From an uncultured Anaerolineae bacterium (GTDB lineage: Bacteria; Chloroflexota; Anaerolineae; Promineifilales; Promineifilaceae): a DNA stretch of 64,000 bases. This document shows positions 52,123-60,742 of the stretch, in pieces; the first letter of the stretch is position 1; each line of letters opens with the position of its first letter. The position numbers were made by a program, and so were the translations under genes. The notes under the pieces were generated by a model that searched no databases, was not told the DNA's origin, and was given only the letters and a program-made list of their open reading frames with translations. The stretch lies in the NCBI GenBank assembly GCA_905479495.1, contig CAJQMR010000001.1:1-64000 (forward strand), in the 5' to 3' direction.

Positions 52123-54332
52123 AACAACGATTGCTGCCACTCATTTTGGGACTCTACTTATCGGTTACGCTGGCCTATGGCGTGGTCAATCCCTTGTTTG
52201 AGGCCCCGGATGAACATTGGCACTTTTTTACGGCCGTTTACCTCGCCGAAAACAAACGCCTGCCCGTGGTGGAAGAGGTGTACGACACCTGGCTCAGCCA
52301 GGAAGCAGCCCAACCCCCGCTGTACTACATCCTGGGCGCGGCCCTGATTGCTCCCCTGGACACCAGCAGCGCCCGCGAAGAGGTGTGGCTTAATCCCTTT
52401 GGCACACAGGGCATCGGCAACGCCGCCGCACTGGTGAACCGCAACCAAATTATCCACACCGCCGCCGAAACGTGGCCCTGGCACGGCCCCGTGCTGGCAG
52501 CCCATTTGCTGCGCATTTTCTCTACGCTGCTGGGGCTGGGCACGCTGCTAAGCATTTTTTTCAGCGCCCGCCTGCTTTGGCCTGATGATGCTAAACGGCC
52601 GTTACTGGCCACGGCATTGGTTGCTTTTTTGCCCCAATTTAACTTTCAACATGCAGCCATCAGCAATGATGCGCTCATTATTTTTCTGTGTACCGCCGCG
52701 CTGTGGCAGCTCATCTGGCTGTGGCAGAACCCACTGACAACACGCCGACTGCTTTTATTGGGCATCACCATTGGCCTGGCGGCGCTGAGTAAAAATGCCG
52801 GGGTGCTGCTGCTGGTTTTTGCCGTCGGTTTTTTGGCAGTGCGCAGTTTGAAGGATGGGATTGCTGAGTGGCCGCGTAAATTGGGACGAGTTGGTTGGCA
52901 AACGGCCGTTTTCCTTCTGCTCCCTGTTTTGCTGATCGCTGGCTGGCTGTGGTGGCGCAACTGGCAGCTTTACGGCGACTGGACCGCCACCAGCCAGTTC
53001 ATCCGCCTCGCCGGCGGCGATCGGGCGTTTACGCTGGGTCAGGTGCTCGCCGAAAGCGGCGGTCTGTGGCGCTCGCTCTTCGCTGTCTTTGGCTGGTTCA
53101 ACCTGCTGGCCCCGGCGTGGGTGAATTGGCTGTGGAATGGGGTGGTGATTGTTGGATTGGTGGGGATGGGGAGATTAGAGATTAGAGATTGGAGATTGAG
53201 AGCGAATCGCCAATCTCCAATCTCTAATCTCAAAAATTATCTCCTCCCCCTGCTGCTTTTTGGCTGGGTGCTGGCCGTGTATGCCGGATTGGTGCTGTTT
53301 ATGCTGCGCACCCCGGCGGCGCAGGGACGGCTGCTGTTTCCCGCCATTCTACCGTTGGCGCTGGGATTAGCTTATGGATTGGCCAGTTGGCGCTGGCAGC
53401 CGCTTTACTGGCTGGCTCCTATTCTGGCGCTGCTAACCACGCTTTATAGCCTGTGGGGCGTGATTGCTCCGGCCTACCAGCCGCCGCCCATTCTGGACAA
53501 TTTGCCCGATGAAGCAATGCCTTTGCACCAGGAAATGGGAGCTGGATTGACGCTGCTGGGCGTAGAGATGGAAACGGAAACGGCCGTTCCCGGCGACACA
53601 ATCTGGTTTACCCTTTACTGGCAGGCGGAAAGCATTCCCCAAATTCCGCCAGAGCTGGTGGTGAACGTTTTGGGCCGCTCGCTCACGCCCATCGGCGGCA
53701 GCCACAGCTTCCACGGGCGCGGGCTGTTCCCGGCCACCGAATGGCCCACGGGCAGCATCGTGGCCGACCGCATGGGGGTACGGCTGGCGGACAACATCAA
53801 AACGCCGGTGCTGGCGCAGTTGTTTGTGCGGTTGGTGGATGATGTGTCGTTGGACCCGCCCAGCGTGCCGGTGAGCAGCGTAAAAGTTGTGCCAAAGAAT
53901 TGGCCTGATGCTTCTGAAGACGTGTTGGCGGAGATTGGCGGGGCAGTGCAGCTAACGGCCGTTTCCAGCCCACCGCCACAAGCCAGCCCCGGCGACACGA
54001 TTGCAATTGACGTCACCTGGCAAGTCATCGCCCCACCACCGGCTGATTGGACCACGCTGCTGCATTTGGCCGAACCCAACCAGCAGCCGCTGGCCACCGG
54101 TGACAGCCCACCGCTCAATGGCGACTACCCCAGCCACGTCTGGGCCGCTGGCGAGGTTTTTAATGACACGTACACGTTGACGGTGCCAGATGATTTGGCA
54201 AACGGCCGTTACCCCCTTTGGATTGGCATGTACAACAGTGAAACCATCGAACGTCTGCCATTGACCATCAATGGCCAACCGCAGCCCAACCAGGTTTACC
54301 AGATTGGCACCATTGAAATTGTTTCACCCTAA
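52119..54332 (+). CDS. GT-C type multi-TM membrane protein with C-terminal beta-sandwich modules
   Basis: The 737-aa protein overlaps the upstream gene by 4 nt. The first loop has NPLFEAPDEHWHFFTAVYLA, a GT-C-like acidic motif, followed by about ten TMs to residue 430. The C-terminal third repeats the LYWQAES, HLAEP and ANGRYPLWIGMYN module. Between two TMs (about residues 352-372) a palindromic repeat is read through in frame as LEIRDWRLRANRQSPISNL. It is likely part of an envelope polysaccharide or glycolipid pathway with its neighbours. Confidence 0.83.
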   Translation: MKQRLLPLILGLYLSVTLAYGVVNPLFEAPDEHWHFFTAVYLAENKRLPVVEEVYDTWLSQEAAQPPLYYILGAALIAPLDTSSAREEVWLNPFGTQGIGNAAALVNRNQIIHTAAETWPWHGPVLAAHLLRIFSTLLGLGTLLSIFFSARLLWPDDAKRPLLATALVAFLPQFNFQHAAISNDALIIFLCTAALWQLIWLWQNPLTTRRLLLLGITIGLAALSKNAGVLLLVFAVGFLAVRSLKDGIAEWPRKLGRVGWQTAVFLLLPVLLIAGWLWWRNWQLYGDWTATSQFIRLAGGDRAFTLGQVLAESGGLWRSLFAVFGWFNLLAPAWVNWLWNGVVIVGLVGMGRLEIRDWRLRANRQSPISNLKNYLLPLLLFGWVLAVYAGLVLFMLRTPAAQGRLLFPAILPLALGLAYGLASWRWQPLYWLAPILALLTTLYSLWGVIAPAYQPPPILDNLPDEAMPLHQEMGAGLTLLGVEMETETAVPGDTIWFTLYWQAESIPQIPPELVVNVLGRSLTPIGGSHSFHGRGLFPATEWPTGSIVADRMGVRLADNIKTPVLAQLFVRLVDDVSLDPPSVPVSSVKVVPKNWPDASEDVLAEIGGAVQLTAVSSPPPQASPGDTIAIDVTWQVIAPPPADWTTLLHLAEPNQQPLATGDSPPLNGDYPSHVWAAGEVFNDTYTLTVPDDLANGRYPLWIGMYNSETIERLPLTINGQPQPNQVYQIGTIEIVSP
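53171..53231. repeat. GAGATTR heptad palindrome inserted in frame
   Basis: GAGATTAGAGATTAGAGATT on the left and CAATCTCCAATCTCTAATCT on the right flank GAGAGCGAATCGC. The 7-nt units repeat in phase. It lies inside the GT-C gene and keeps the frame open. A sister element is at 55461-55525. Confidence 0.85.
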
Positions 54333-54336
54333 AATT

Positions 54337-54527
54337 GTCATTCTGTGAAAATCGTGCCCGTGAAGGATAAAGTCCGTAGGGATGCTTCGTTGCACTCAGC
54401 ATGACAAGTTCAACAGTCATTCTAACCGCAGGGAAGAATCCCTTTGAGGATCGCTGTCCCAGAGCATTGTCCGCGAAGGAGTATGCCCTCAGGGATGTTT
54501 CGCTGCGCTCAACATGACAAGGCGGTG
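54337..54527. repeat. Dispersed repeat pair between convergent GT-C genes
   Basis: Two related segments, AGGGATGCTTCGTTGCACTC near 54378 and AGGGATGTTTCGCTGCGCTC near 54491, each continue into CA-CATGACA. They form a repetitive block with TGTCATTCT at the left. No gene is visible. The block may terminate both transcripts. Confidence 0.6.
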
Positions 54528-54532
54528 TTGTT

Positions 54533-57229
54533 TCAAGGCACAACGGTGATCGTCTGCAATGGCACTCGGTCGCCCAGCTCGCTGTGAGGACCGCTGACGG
54601 GTAGGCGCTGGCCCGTTGCCAGCAGGTAAAGTCCCACTTGCAGCTGGTATTCCCCCGGCGGCACATCGGCAAACCAGGAACGGCCGTCCACAATCATCTC
54701 CCCCTCGCCCCAAAACGAAGTCGGATACAGACCCTCCAGCGGCTGACCATCCTGCCCGGCCACAAACTCCCCGGCTGGCGTGAGCAGATGCACAAAAACG
54801 GTGTAATCTTCGCTAACGGCCGTTTCCACCTGCCAAAACAGCGTTAACGCCAACGGTGCACGCAGCGACACCGTTTCTGGCACCAGGGCGTGAGAGAGCA
54901 CGAAACCGTCGCCAAAAGTGGTGCCGATGGGTTGGGCCTGGGCGGGAACGGCCGTTTCCGGTGGCGGCTGCTTTAACCGGGCTACGGCCGTCGTCACGTC
55001 TCCCCCCAAATCCATCAGGGGCAGCCACTCTTCGCCGTCTGAGCGCAGCAAAGAAAGCTGCACCGTGTAAGCCGCTGGCGCTTCCTCTGGCAAAGGCAAG
55101 GTGTAGGCATCCCGCACCAGCTGCCCGGCAGTCCAATTGGCCATCACACCGTAGCCGGGCGTGGGATTGACGAACGTCTGGCGGGGCAGGCCCTGGCCAT
55201 CCAGCAAAGTCAGCGCCACCCGGTACGAATCGGCGGGCGGCTGAAGCGCCTGCCAGTACAGCGTGAGCTTGTTGGGCAGCTCCGTTTGCACACCCACCAG
55301 TTGAATCTCGTTGTTAAAATTGCCAGCGGGCGGCGCAGGAATGCCAGGAATTTGGCCATCCACTGGATGAACCACCAGCGGCGAATCGACCCGATCCAGC
55401 CAGGCAATCTTGCCCACCAACAACATAAACGCCAACCCCGCTGCCAAAACGGGCACAATTGGAGATTGGAGATTGGAGATTAGAGATTTGGGACTTTTTC
55501 CAGTCTCCAATCTCCAATCTCTCGATTTCCCCACCAGCCACAAACAAACCAGCAGCCCAGCCACTGACAAAAAATCTGCCAGCCAGCGGACGGGCGTGCG
55601 GCCAAATTGCACTGCCAGGATATGCCGCCCAGCCGGGACAGTGAGTTGGAGACGGCCGTTTTCATCTGCATCAACCGGTAGAGAATCATCATCCAACTGG
55701 GCCTGCCAGCCAGGGAAGATGTGGCTGGCCAAGATGAGCGTTTGCGGTTGGGAGAAATTTGTTTGCCAAACGGCCGTCCACGGATCGCTCTCTTGCACAA
55801 TGAGGTCGGTGGCAGGAACGGCCGTCAGCAGCTTGTCTGCCAAAGAAGACCCTTCGGCCACGACGGGGCCAGACGGCCATTCAGTCACCCTGGCATCACT
55901 GTACTCACCCCAGGCCGTTAGCCCGATGATTTGGTATTTTTGCTGAACGGCCGTTACATCGGCTAACGATGGTTGGGCAGGCAAATCCGCCCAGCGCGGC
56001 GGGTACAAATACGGCACCAAATTGACATAACTCAAGAAAATCACAGCAACTAAGCCTACCAAATACTGTTTACTGAATACTGAATACCGATTACTGATCA
56101 CCAGACGCAGTCCGGCCAGCGGTAAAAAAAATGCAGGTACATCCAGCAGCCGCCAGGGAAACTGCAAGCCGCGCAGCGGGGCAACCAGTCGCCAAATCAA
56201 TTCGGAAGCAGGCAGTGTCAGGAACAAGACCCCCCAGCCCAACAGCCCGGCGGCAAAAAAGACAGCATCTCTAGCAGGAAAATCGCCACCGTTACGCCGC
56301 CACTGCCACAATGACCAACCGGAAACGGCCGTCCCCCCCGCCCCCAAAAGCAAGGCTACCAACCCCACCGTTTTAGGTAAATACGCGCCGCCCAGTTCAG
56401 CAACGGCCGTTCCTGGCCAGGCCCACAGCGACGTAAAATGATCGCCGTAAAACACCTTGCCCGCTTCGGCCGCGTAACGCGTATACTGAATTTCGGTCAG
56501 CGCAGGCAGCCAGGCAAAGGCAGACAGCGCCAATCCCAAGCCAAACACCCCCGCCAGCGCCAGCCAGCGCCGCCGGTCATTGTGTGATTGAGCCGCCACG
56601 GCCACCACACCCCACACCAGCAGCGGTCCCAGCAGCAGCAGGCTGGCAGCGATGTGTGATAGCATCAACAAAGCAACGGCCGCTGCTCCGGTGACAACTC
56701 GCCGGGGAGACGGCCGTTCGCCCACACGCCAGACCAACCAGGCCACCAGCGGAACAAATGCCAGTGCCAAACTATTGGACGTGCTGCCCCGGCTGTAAAT
56801 TTGAGCGGCAAGATGGGGGGACAGGGTGAAAACGGCCGTGGCCAGCAACCCGCCAACCTCGCCAGCCAACGCCCGCCCCAAGCCAAACATGCCCACCGCG
56901 CCCAGCAGCAAACACAAGGCAAACAACAAGTTAATGGCGACGCCTGCCTGCTGCCCCACCAGCCAGTAAAGCGCCGTCAGCAAAAAGGCGCTCAGTGGCG
57001 GATAGAAGGTAAACAGCGGTGAGCCGTAGCCGTAGATCAGGTCTGGCTGCCAGCGGGCCAGCGGCACGCCAGCCGCCCACTGCGCGTTTACCAGCGGGAT
57101 GCGGAAATAGTGCAGCAAGAGATCATCCCCTTGCGGCGGGAGTCCCCACAGCGGTTGTGCTGCCAACGCAGTAATGAGCAGCACCGCCAGCCAGGGCCAA
57201 AATGATCGCAGCTTGCCTGAGCCAAACAT
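54533..57229 (-). CDS. Multi-TM GT-C-like membrane protein with beta-sandwich modules and two in-frame repeats
   Basis: The start at 57229 (MFGSGKLRSFWPW) is preferred; a longer frame runs back through a repeat. The 898-aa protein has about twelve TMs. The first loop shows PPQGDDLLLHYFRIPLVNAQ and YGYGSPLFTFYPPLSAFLLT, as in PTPS-related membrane proteins. The C-terminal beta-sandwich module (YTVFVHLLTPAGEFVAGQDG, PPGEYQLQVGLY) is shared with the two neighbouring proteins. Two palindromic repeats are read in frame (55461-55525 and 56064-56098), giving SRDWRLETGKSPKSLISNLQ and VISNRYSVFSKQYLV. It is convergent with the other two GT-C genes. Confidence 0.8.
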   Translation of the reverse strand: MFGSGKLRSFWPWLAVLLITALAAQPLWGLPPQGDDLLLHYFRIPLVNAQWAAGVPLARWQPDLIYGYGSPLFTFYPPLSAFLLTALYWLVGQQAGVAINLLFALCLLLGAVGMFGLGRALAGEVGGLLATAVFTLSPHLAAQIYSRGSTSNSLALAFVPLVAWLVWRVGERPSPRRVVTGAAAVALLMLSHIAASLLLLGPLLVWGVVAVAAQSHNDRRRWLALAGVFGLGLALSAFAWLPALTEIQYTRYAAEAGKVFYGDHFTSLWAWPGTAVAELGGAYLPKTVGLVALLLGAGGTAVSGWSLWQWRRNGGDFPARDAVFFAAGLLGWGVLFLTLPASELIWRLVAPLRGLQFPWRLLDVPAFFLPLAGLRLVISNRYSVFSKQYLVGLVAVIFLSYVNLVPYLYPPRWADLPAQPSLADVTAVQQKYQIIGLTAWGEYSDARVTEWPSGPVVAEGSSLADKLLTAVPATDLIVQESDPWTAVWQTNFSQPQTLILASHIFPGWQAQLDDDSLPVDADENGRLQLTVPAGRHILAVQFGRTPVRWLADFLSVAGLLVCLWLVGKSRDWRLETGKSPKSLISNLQSPIVPVLAAGLAFMLLVGKIAWLDRVDSPLVVHPVDGQIPGIPAPPAGNFNNEIQLVGVQTELPNKLTLYWQALQPPADSYRVALTLLDGQGLPRQTFVNPTPGYGVMANWTAGQLVRDAYTLPLPEEAPAAYTVQLSLLRSDGEEWLPLMDLGGDVTTAVARLKQPPPETAVPAQAQPIGTTFGDGFVLSHALVPETVSLRAPLALTLFWQVETAVSEDYTVFVHLLTPAGEFVAGQDGQPLEGLYPTSFWGEGEMIVDGRSWFADVPPGEYQLQVGLYLLATGQRLPVSGPHSELGDRVPLQTITVVP
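55461..55525. repeat. GAGATTR heptad palindrome inserted in frame, copy 2
   Basis: GGAGATTGGAGATTGGAGAT on the left and AGTCTCCAATCTCCAATCTC on the right flank a TTGGGACTTTTTC centre. It encodes RDWRLE...LISNLQSPI in the minus-strand gene, nearly the same peptide as the 53171 copy in another gene. Confidence 0.85.
56064..56098. repeat. Five TACTGAA-type heptads inserted in frame
   Basis: TACTGTT, TACTGAA, TACTGAA, TACCGAT, TACTGAT follow without interruption. Read on the minus strand in the gene frame they give VISNRYSVFSKQY. This is the third repeat of this type inside the GT-C genes. Confidence 0.85.
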
Positions 57230-57262
57230 GGCCGTAATGGTAAAGTGGACGAGGGGAAAAGA

Positions 57263-57348
57263 CCACCACGAATAAAACGAATAGACGAATAACACGAATC
57301 TTTTAATAATATTCGCCTCATTCGTCTCTTCGTGCCATTTGTGTTTTG
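57263..57348. repeat. ACGAATA-type repeat upstream of GT-C gene
   Basis: CACGAATAAAACGAATAGAC and ACGAATAACACGAATC face ATTCGCCTCATTCGTCTCTT around TTTTAATAAT. The TTCGTCTCTTCGT segment recurs at 37146-37160. It lies directly upstream of the minus-strand GT-C gene. Confidence 0.7.
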
Positions 57349-57395
57349 CTTTTAGGAAGTACCCAAATCTTACCGCCTGCGTTAAACTTAAACGT

Positions 57396-57491
57396 GGGAG
57401 TGATTGTGTCCCGGTGGGCGCCCCAGTCTTCAAAATTGGTGGCCGGCTGCGCTGAGCAGGCGGCGGTGGGTTCGACTCCCATTCACTCCCG
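57396..57491 (+). tRNA. selC: tRNA-Sec (selenocysteine, anticodon TCA)
   Basis: The 96-nt RNA has an 8-bp acceptor stem (GGGAGTGA/TCACTCCC) and an anticodon stem CCAGT/ATTGG with loop CTTCAAA (anticodon TCA). A long variable arm lies between 57440 and 57466, followed by the T arm GTGGG-TTCGACT-CCCAT and discriminator G, as in E. coli SelC. CCA is not fully encoded (GCCT). It decodes UGA as selenocysteine with SelB, so selenoproteins should exist in this genome; none is evident in the window. Confidence 0.94.
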
Positions 57492-57496
57492 CCTTA

Positions 57497-57537
57497 TGCA
57501 AAAAGCCCCGTCAACGAGATTGACAGGGCTTTTTGCA
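57497..57537. terminator. Terminator after tRNA-Sec, bidirectional
   Basis: TGCAAAAAGCCCCGTCAA / TTGACAGGGCTTTTTGCA, an 18-bp stem with one mismatch and a 5-nt loop, lies 6 nt after tRNA-Sec and before the convergent peroxidase gene end. Confidence 0.93.
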
Positions 57538-57567
57538 TTTTTAGCTTCAGCTGACAGTCACTTTGGT

Positions 57568-58938
57568 TTAGTTGCTGTTTTGCATCACGATGTCCTGCAC
57601 AGGCAAGCCGCTGGGCACGCTGGCGGGCACATACTGGTCCAGCTTGGTAACGGCCGGATCGGTTAGTGTGTGCAGGAAAGCCAGCAGCGCCTCGATCTCG
57701 GCATCGCTGAGGGCACGTGCCGGAGCCAAGGCTGGATCGACGTACTCTAACATTTCTGCCAACAGCGCGGGATCATTCTGAAATGTATCAACTAAATCTG
57801 GATGCAGATGCGTGGCTGGATCATAAGTAAGCAAAGAGGCTTCTGGATTGAGATGATGCAATACGGCCGCTTCCAGCGTAGCAAACGCGCCATCATGCAT
57901 GTAAGGGCCACTCACGGCCACATTATGCAGCGACGGCGTGCGGAAGGCATACATGTCGCTCGTTGCGTCCGTTTCACGCCAGCGCCCCAAATCCAGCGGC
58001 GACTCATCACCCTTGCCCGGCCCCACCTGCGGCACCGCCAGCGCATGCGGCGTCTGATCGGTTAGCAGGCTGCCACTGTGGCAGTTGACACAGTTCGCCT
58101 CGCCGTAAAACAAGCGCGCCCCTTCTTTTTCCAACGCGGTTAACGCGATCGAATCACCGTTCAGATAATTGTTCCACGGACTGTTGGGCAAGGAGTAGGC
58201 CTGAATCTCAAAGGCAGCAATGGCGTTGGCCGCGTGAGCAAAGGTGAGATCGGCCACAGTCACGTCAGGATAAGCGGCCTGAAACAGCGCCACGTATTCC
58301 GGGTAAGCCAACAGCCGTTCCATCAATCCGGCCCAAATGGCGGGCAAATCGTCGGCAGCAATCAGAGCCAGCTCATTGGCTTTGCCCAGCGCGTCCACAT
58401 CCCCTGCCGAACCACGCATCTCATCAGCAGAGGTAACGGGAAACATAGCTTGAGCGGCCAAAACATTGTCTAACCCAAGCAGCAGCTTTTCACCCGCAGG
58501 CGTATGGAAAACGCCGTCTTCAACGATGACGCGATTGTCCCAAAACATGGTGGTCCATTCGGCAGATCCCCGGTTAAACACTTCGGGGGCGTTGCGAGGA
58601 ATAAAGGAACGGCCGTATCCAATCTGCCTAGCTGGTCCTAAACCCGCGCCGCCTGTGCCAATAGAAACGGGCAAGCCATCCCCACTACCCTGCGATGGAT
58701 GGTGGCAGGTGGCACAAGAAATATCCCGATTGCCGCTCAGCACCTTGTCGAAAAAGAGCATCTGCCCCAAGGCGGCTTTGGCCGCTTCCGGAGAATCGCC
58801 TATGTCTAAAGAGGTGACCTCGTGGGTGGCCAGTGCCGCTTGCAACTGCGCCTCAACATCTGGCGTTTGCTCGCGGCAAGCAATCAGCAGCAAGCCAACC
58901 ATAACCAACAGTACAATGAAAATTCTGTGTTTAACCAT
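57568..58938 (-). CDS. Di-haem cytochrome c peroxidase/MauG-family lipoprotein
   Basis: The start at 58938 (MVKHRIFIVLL) has GGGGAGC just upstream. The 456-aa protein has a lipobox LLIAC (Cys 21) and two c-haem sites, CATCHH (75-79) and ANCVNCHSG. DKVLSGNRDISC and YAFRTPSLHNVAVSGPYMHDG are typical of the bacterial CCP/MauG family. It probably reduces peroxide outside the membrane using electrons from a cytochrome c, or carries out a MauG-like oxidation. It stands alone. Confidence 0.9.
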   Translation of the reverse strand: MVKHRIFIVLLVMVGLLLIACREQTPDVEAQLQAALATHEVTSLDIGDSPEAAKAALGQMLFFDKVLSGNRDISCATCHHPSQGSGDGLPVSIGTGGAGLGPARQIGYGRSFIPRNAPEVFNRGSAEWTTMFWDNRVIVEDGVFHTPAGEKLLLGLDNVLAAQAMFPVTSADEMRGSAGDVDALGKANELALIAADDLPAIWAGLMERLLAYPEYVALFQAAYPDVTVADLTFAHAANAIAAFEIQAYSLPNSPWNNYLNGDSIALTALEKEGARLFYGEANCVNCHSGSLLTDQTPHALAVPQVGPGKGDESPLDLGRWRETDATSDMYAFRTPSLHNVAVSGPYMHDGAFATLEAAVLHHLNPEASLLTYDPATHLHPDLVDTFQNDPALLAEMLEYVDPALAPARALSDAEIEALLAFLHTLTDPAVTKLDQYVPASVPSGLPVQDIVMQNSN

Positions 58939-59143
58939 TTTTGCTCCCCAATATTGCGGTGTGTGATGTTTAAGCAAGCTGCAAGCCAACTGTTACCCGG
59001 CGATGTGCAAATGCAGTTCACTTCCAAGTAAAAACAATTTAATGGATTTTGGCGCTTAAAATCAGATGACTTTTCTCTCAATTTGGCAAAAACAGGGGGC
59101 TAATTCGTCCCAGTCCAGGCCAAGCAAGGTACAATTGGCCCTT

Positions 59144-59857
59144 ATGCTCTCATTGGACAAGCAAAACGAATGGCGCGAACAGTACCGGGCTGCACATCCA
59201 GGCTGGCAACCGGCAACAGAACTGTATGCGGACTTGGTCCGGCAGCAGCTGACGCCAGAGGCACACGTGTTGGACATCGGCTGCGGGCGCGGCGGACTGG
59301 TAGAACAGCTCAATCATCCGCTGGATCAAATCGTGGGTATCGATCCAGATTGGCTGTCGCTGCACGAACATCGCCTAAAACTCAGCAGCGCCGTGGCCTT
59401 CAGTGACGACTTGCCTTTTGCCCCAAACACGTTTGATGTGGCCTTTGCCAGCTGGGTATTGGAACATCTGGCACGGCCGTTTCTCACTTTCACATCCATT
59501 GCCCGCGTTTTAAAACCGGGCGGGGTCTTTGTGTTCATCACGCCCAACGGCCGTCACCCCCTGGCGCTGCTGAACAAAACGTTGGGCAAATTGGGTCGTT
59601 TGCAGGGGCGATTGGTGGCGGGGCTGTACGGCCGTTCCGCCAACGACACCTTTACCACCCATTACCGTGCCAACAGCCAGACCGCTTTGGCCCACCTGGC
59701 TGCCCAATCCGGCCTGCAACTCACTATCCTGCATACCATCCCCGACCCCACCTACCTGGCCTTTAACCGCCCTTTGTTTAGTTTGATGTCCTATTTTGAA
59801 GATGCGCTCCCCGCCGGGCGGAAGATTCACCTGGTGGGCATCTTAGAAAAGAAATGA
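59144..59857 (+). CDS. Class I SAM-dependent methyltransferase
   Basis: The 237-aa reading from 59144 puts motif I (VLDIGCGRGG) at 42-51, as usual; an upstream ATG at 59066 adds 26 residues with no better ribosome binding site. Other motifs are VGIDPDWLSL (SAM ribose Asp), DDLPFAPNTFDVAFASWVLE and RVLKPGGVFVFITPNGRH, typical of the Methyltransf_11 group. The substrate is unknown. The following heptad palindrome starts at its stop codon. Confidence 0.86.
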   Translation: MLSLDKQNEWREQYRAAHPGWQPATELYADLVRQQLTPEAHVLDIGCGRGGLVEQLNHPLDQIVGIDPDWLSLHEHRLKLSSAVAFSDDLPFAPNTFDVAFASWVLEHLARPFLTFTSIARVLKPGGVFVFITPNGRHPLALLNKTLGKLGRLQGRLVAGLYGRSANDTFTTHYRANSQTALAHLAAQSGLQLTILHTIPDPTYLAFNRPLFSLMSYFEDALPAGRKIHLVGILEKK

Positions 59858-59903
59858 AAAGTAAAAAGTGAGAGCCAACTTTTCACTTATCCCTTTTCAC
59901 TCA
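59855..59903. repeat. AAAAGTG heptad palindrome after methyltransferase
   Basis: AAAAGTAAAAAGTGAGAG faces CTTTTCACTTATCCCTTTTC; 7-nt units of AAAAGTG type. The stop codon of the methyltransferase lies at its left edge. Related elements are at 39799-39821 and 61563-61621. Confidence 0.7.
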
Positions 59904-59929
59904 CCCATTTAACCGTACAATTGAACACC

Positions 59930-60670
59930 ATGGAAAACCTACCCTTCATCAAACATCTCTACTACAGTTACATCGGTCGCCTGTATGCGTTTGCCTACTT
60001 TAGCCAGCGGCGCACCTTTTTGGGCGCGACACACAGCGGCTGGCTGCGCTTTTTTGTTTTTTGGCTTTTTGTGGCCTCGATTGTGCTGCAATGGGGCTGG
60101 GCGGCCAGCATTCTCACTTTTTTGCTGTGGGTGTACGTGGGTTTTATTTACCGGCGGGCCAAGAAGGAAGGGTATAACAAGTTTATTGTGGCGGATACGG
60201 CCGTTCTCCCCCCAGAAACGGTCCAGCCGCTTGAAGCCAATGAAAAGATCGCCGTCCGCGCCTCTGGGCGTTACGCCGTCACCACCAAAACAGACACGGT
60301 GCTCCTGGTTAAACCAGCCCACTACTGGCACGTTCCCTTGGGCGACCACATCGTCATGGTGGAGTACAAACCCAAGAATTTCCTTTACCAATTCTTCAAC
60401 GCCCGTACCCTGCAAAAAATAGAGGCGGGTTGGATTTTGTTTGGCAAAGAACCAATTAGCACGCTGGCTATCACCTTTTTGGAATCGTGGGGGCCGGACC
60501 ACAGCAACAACGCCCTTGCCTACTTCGTGGGCGGCGGCGCTAACGAAGACATCAGCCGCCTGAAACCGCGCACCATCTACTTCTCCTTTGAAGACCCTGC
60601 CGAACAAAACAAGGTGTGGGCTACCCTGATCAAAGATGCCCGCGACGTGCGGGCATCCATAACTGCATAA
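59930..60670 (+). CDS. Uncharacterised membrane protein
   Basis: The ATG at 59930 is taken; a TTG at 59921 is the alternative, and neither has a good ribosome binding site. The 246-aa product has two TMs (about 40-57 and 60-77) and a soluble C-terminal domain of about 165 residues containing HYWHVPLGDHIVMVEYKPKN. I do not recognise the family. The convergent AIM24 gene lies behind a CACAGAG repeat. Confidence 0.7.
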   Translation: MENLPFIKHLYYSYIGRLYAFAYFSQRRTFLGATHSGWLRFFVFWLFVASIVLQWGWAASILTFLLWVYVGFIYRRAKKEGYNKFIVADTAVLPPETVQPLEANEKIAVRASGRYAVTTKTDTVLLVKPAHYWHVPLGDHIVMVEYKPKNFLYQFFNARTLQKIEAGWILFGKEPISTLAITFLESWGPDHSNNALAYFVGGGANEDISRLKPRTIYFSFEDPAEQNKVWATLIKDARDVRASITA

Positions 60671-60675
60671 ATTTT

Positions 60676-60736
60676 GGCCACAGAGAACACAGAGGAAAAA
60701 GAGAAAAGCCTCTCAAATCTCTGTGCTCTCTGTGGC
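60676..60736. repeat. CACAGAG intergenic repeat, copy C
   Basis: GGCCACAGAGAACACAGAGG faces CTCTGTGCTCTCTGTGGC across AAAGCCTCTC. It fills the gap between convergent genes ending at 60670 and 60743, like copy A at 16952-17011. Confidence 0.8.
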
Positions 60737-60742
60737 TAGCTT

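Noticed and set aside
53171-55525. GAGATTR palindromes as frameshift or pseudogene marks
   Set aside because: Both host frames stay open through the repeats and continue into recognisable TM or beta-sandwich sequence, so the genes look intact.
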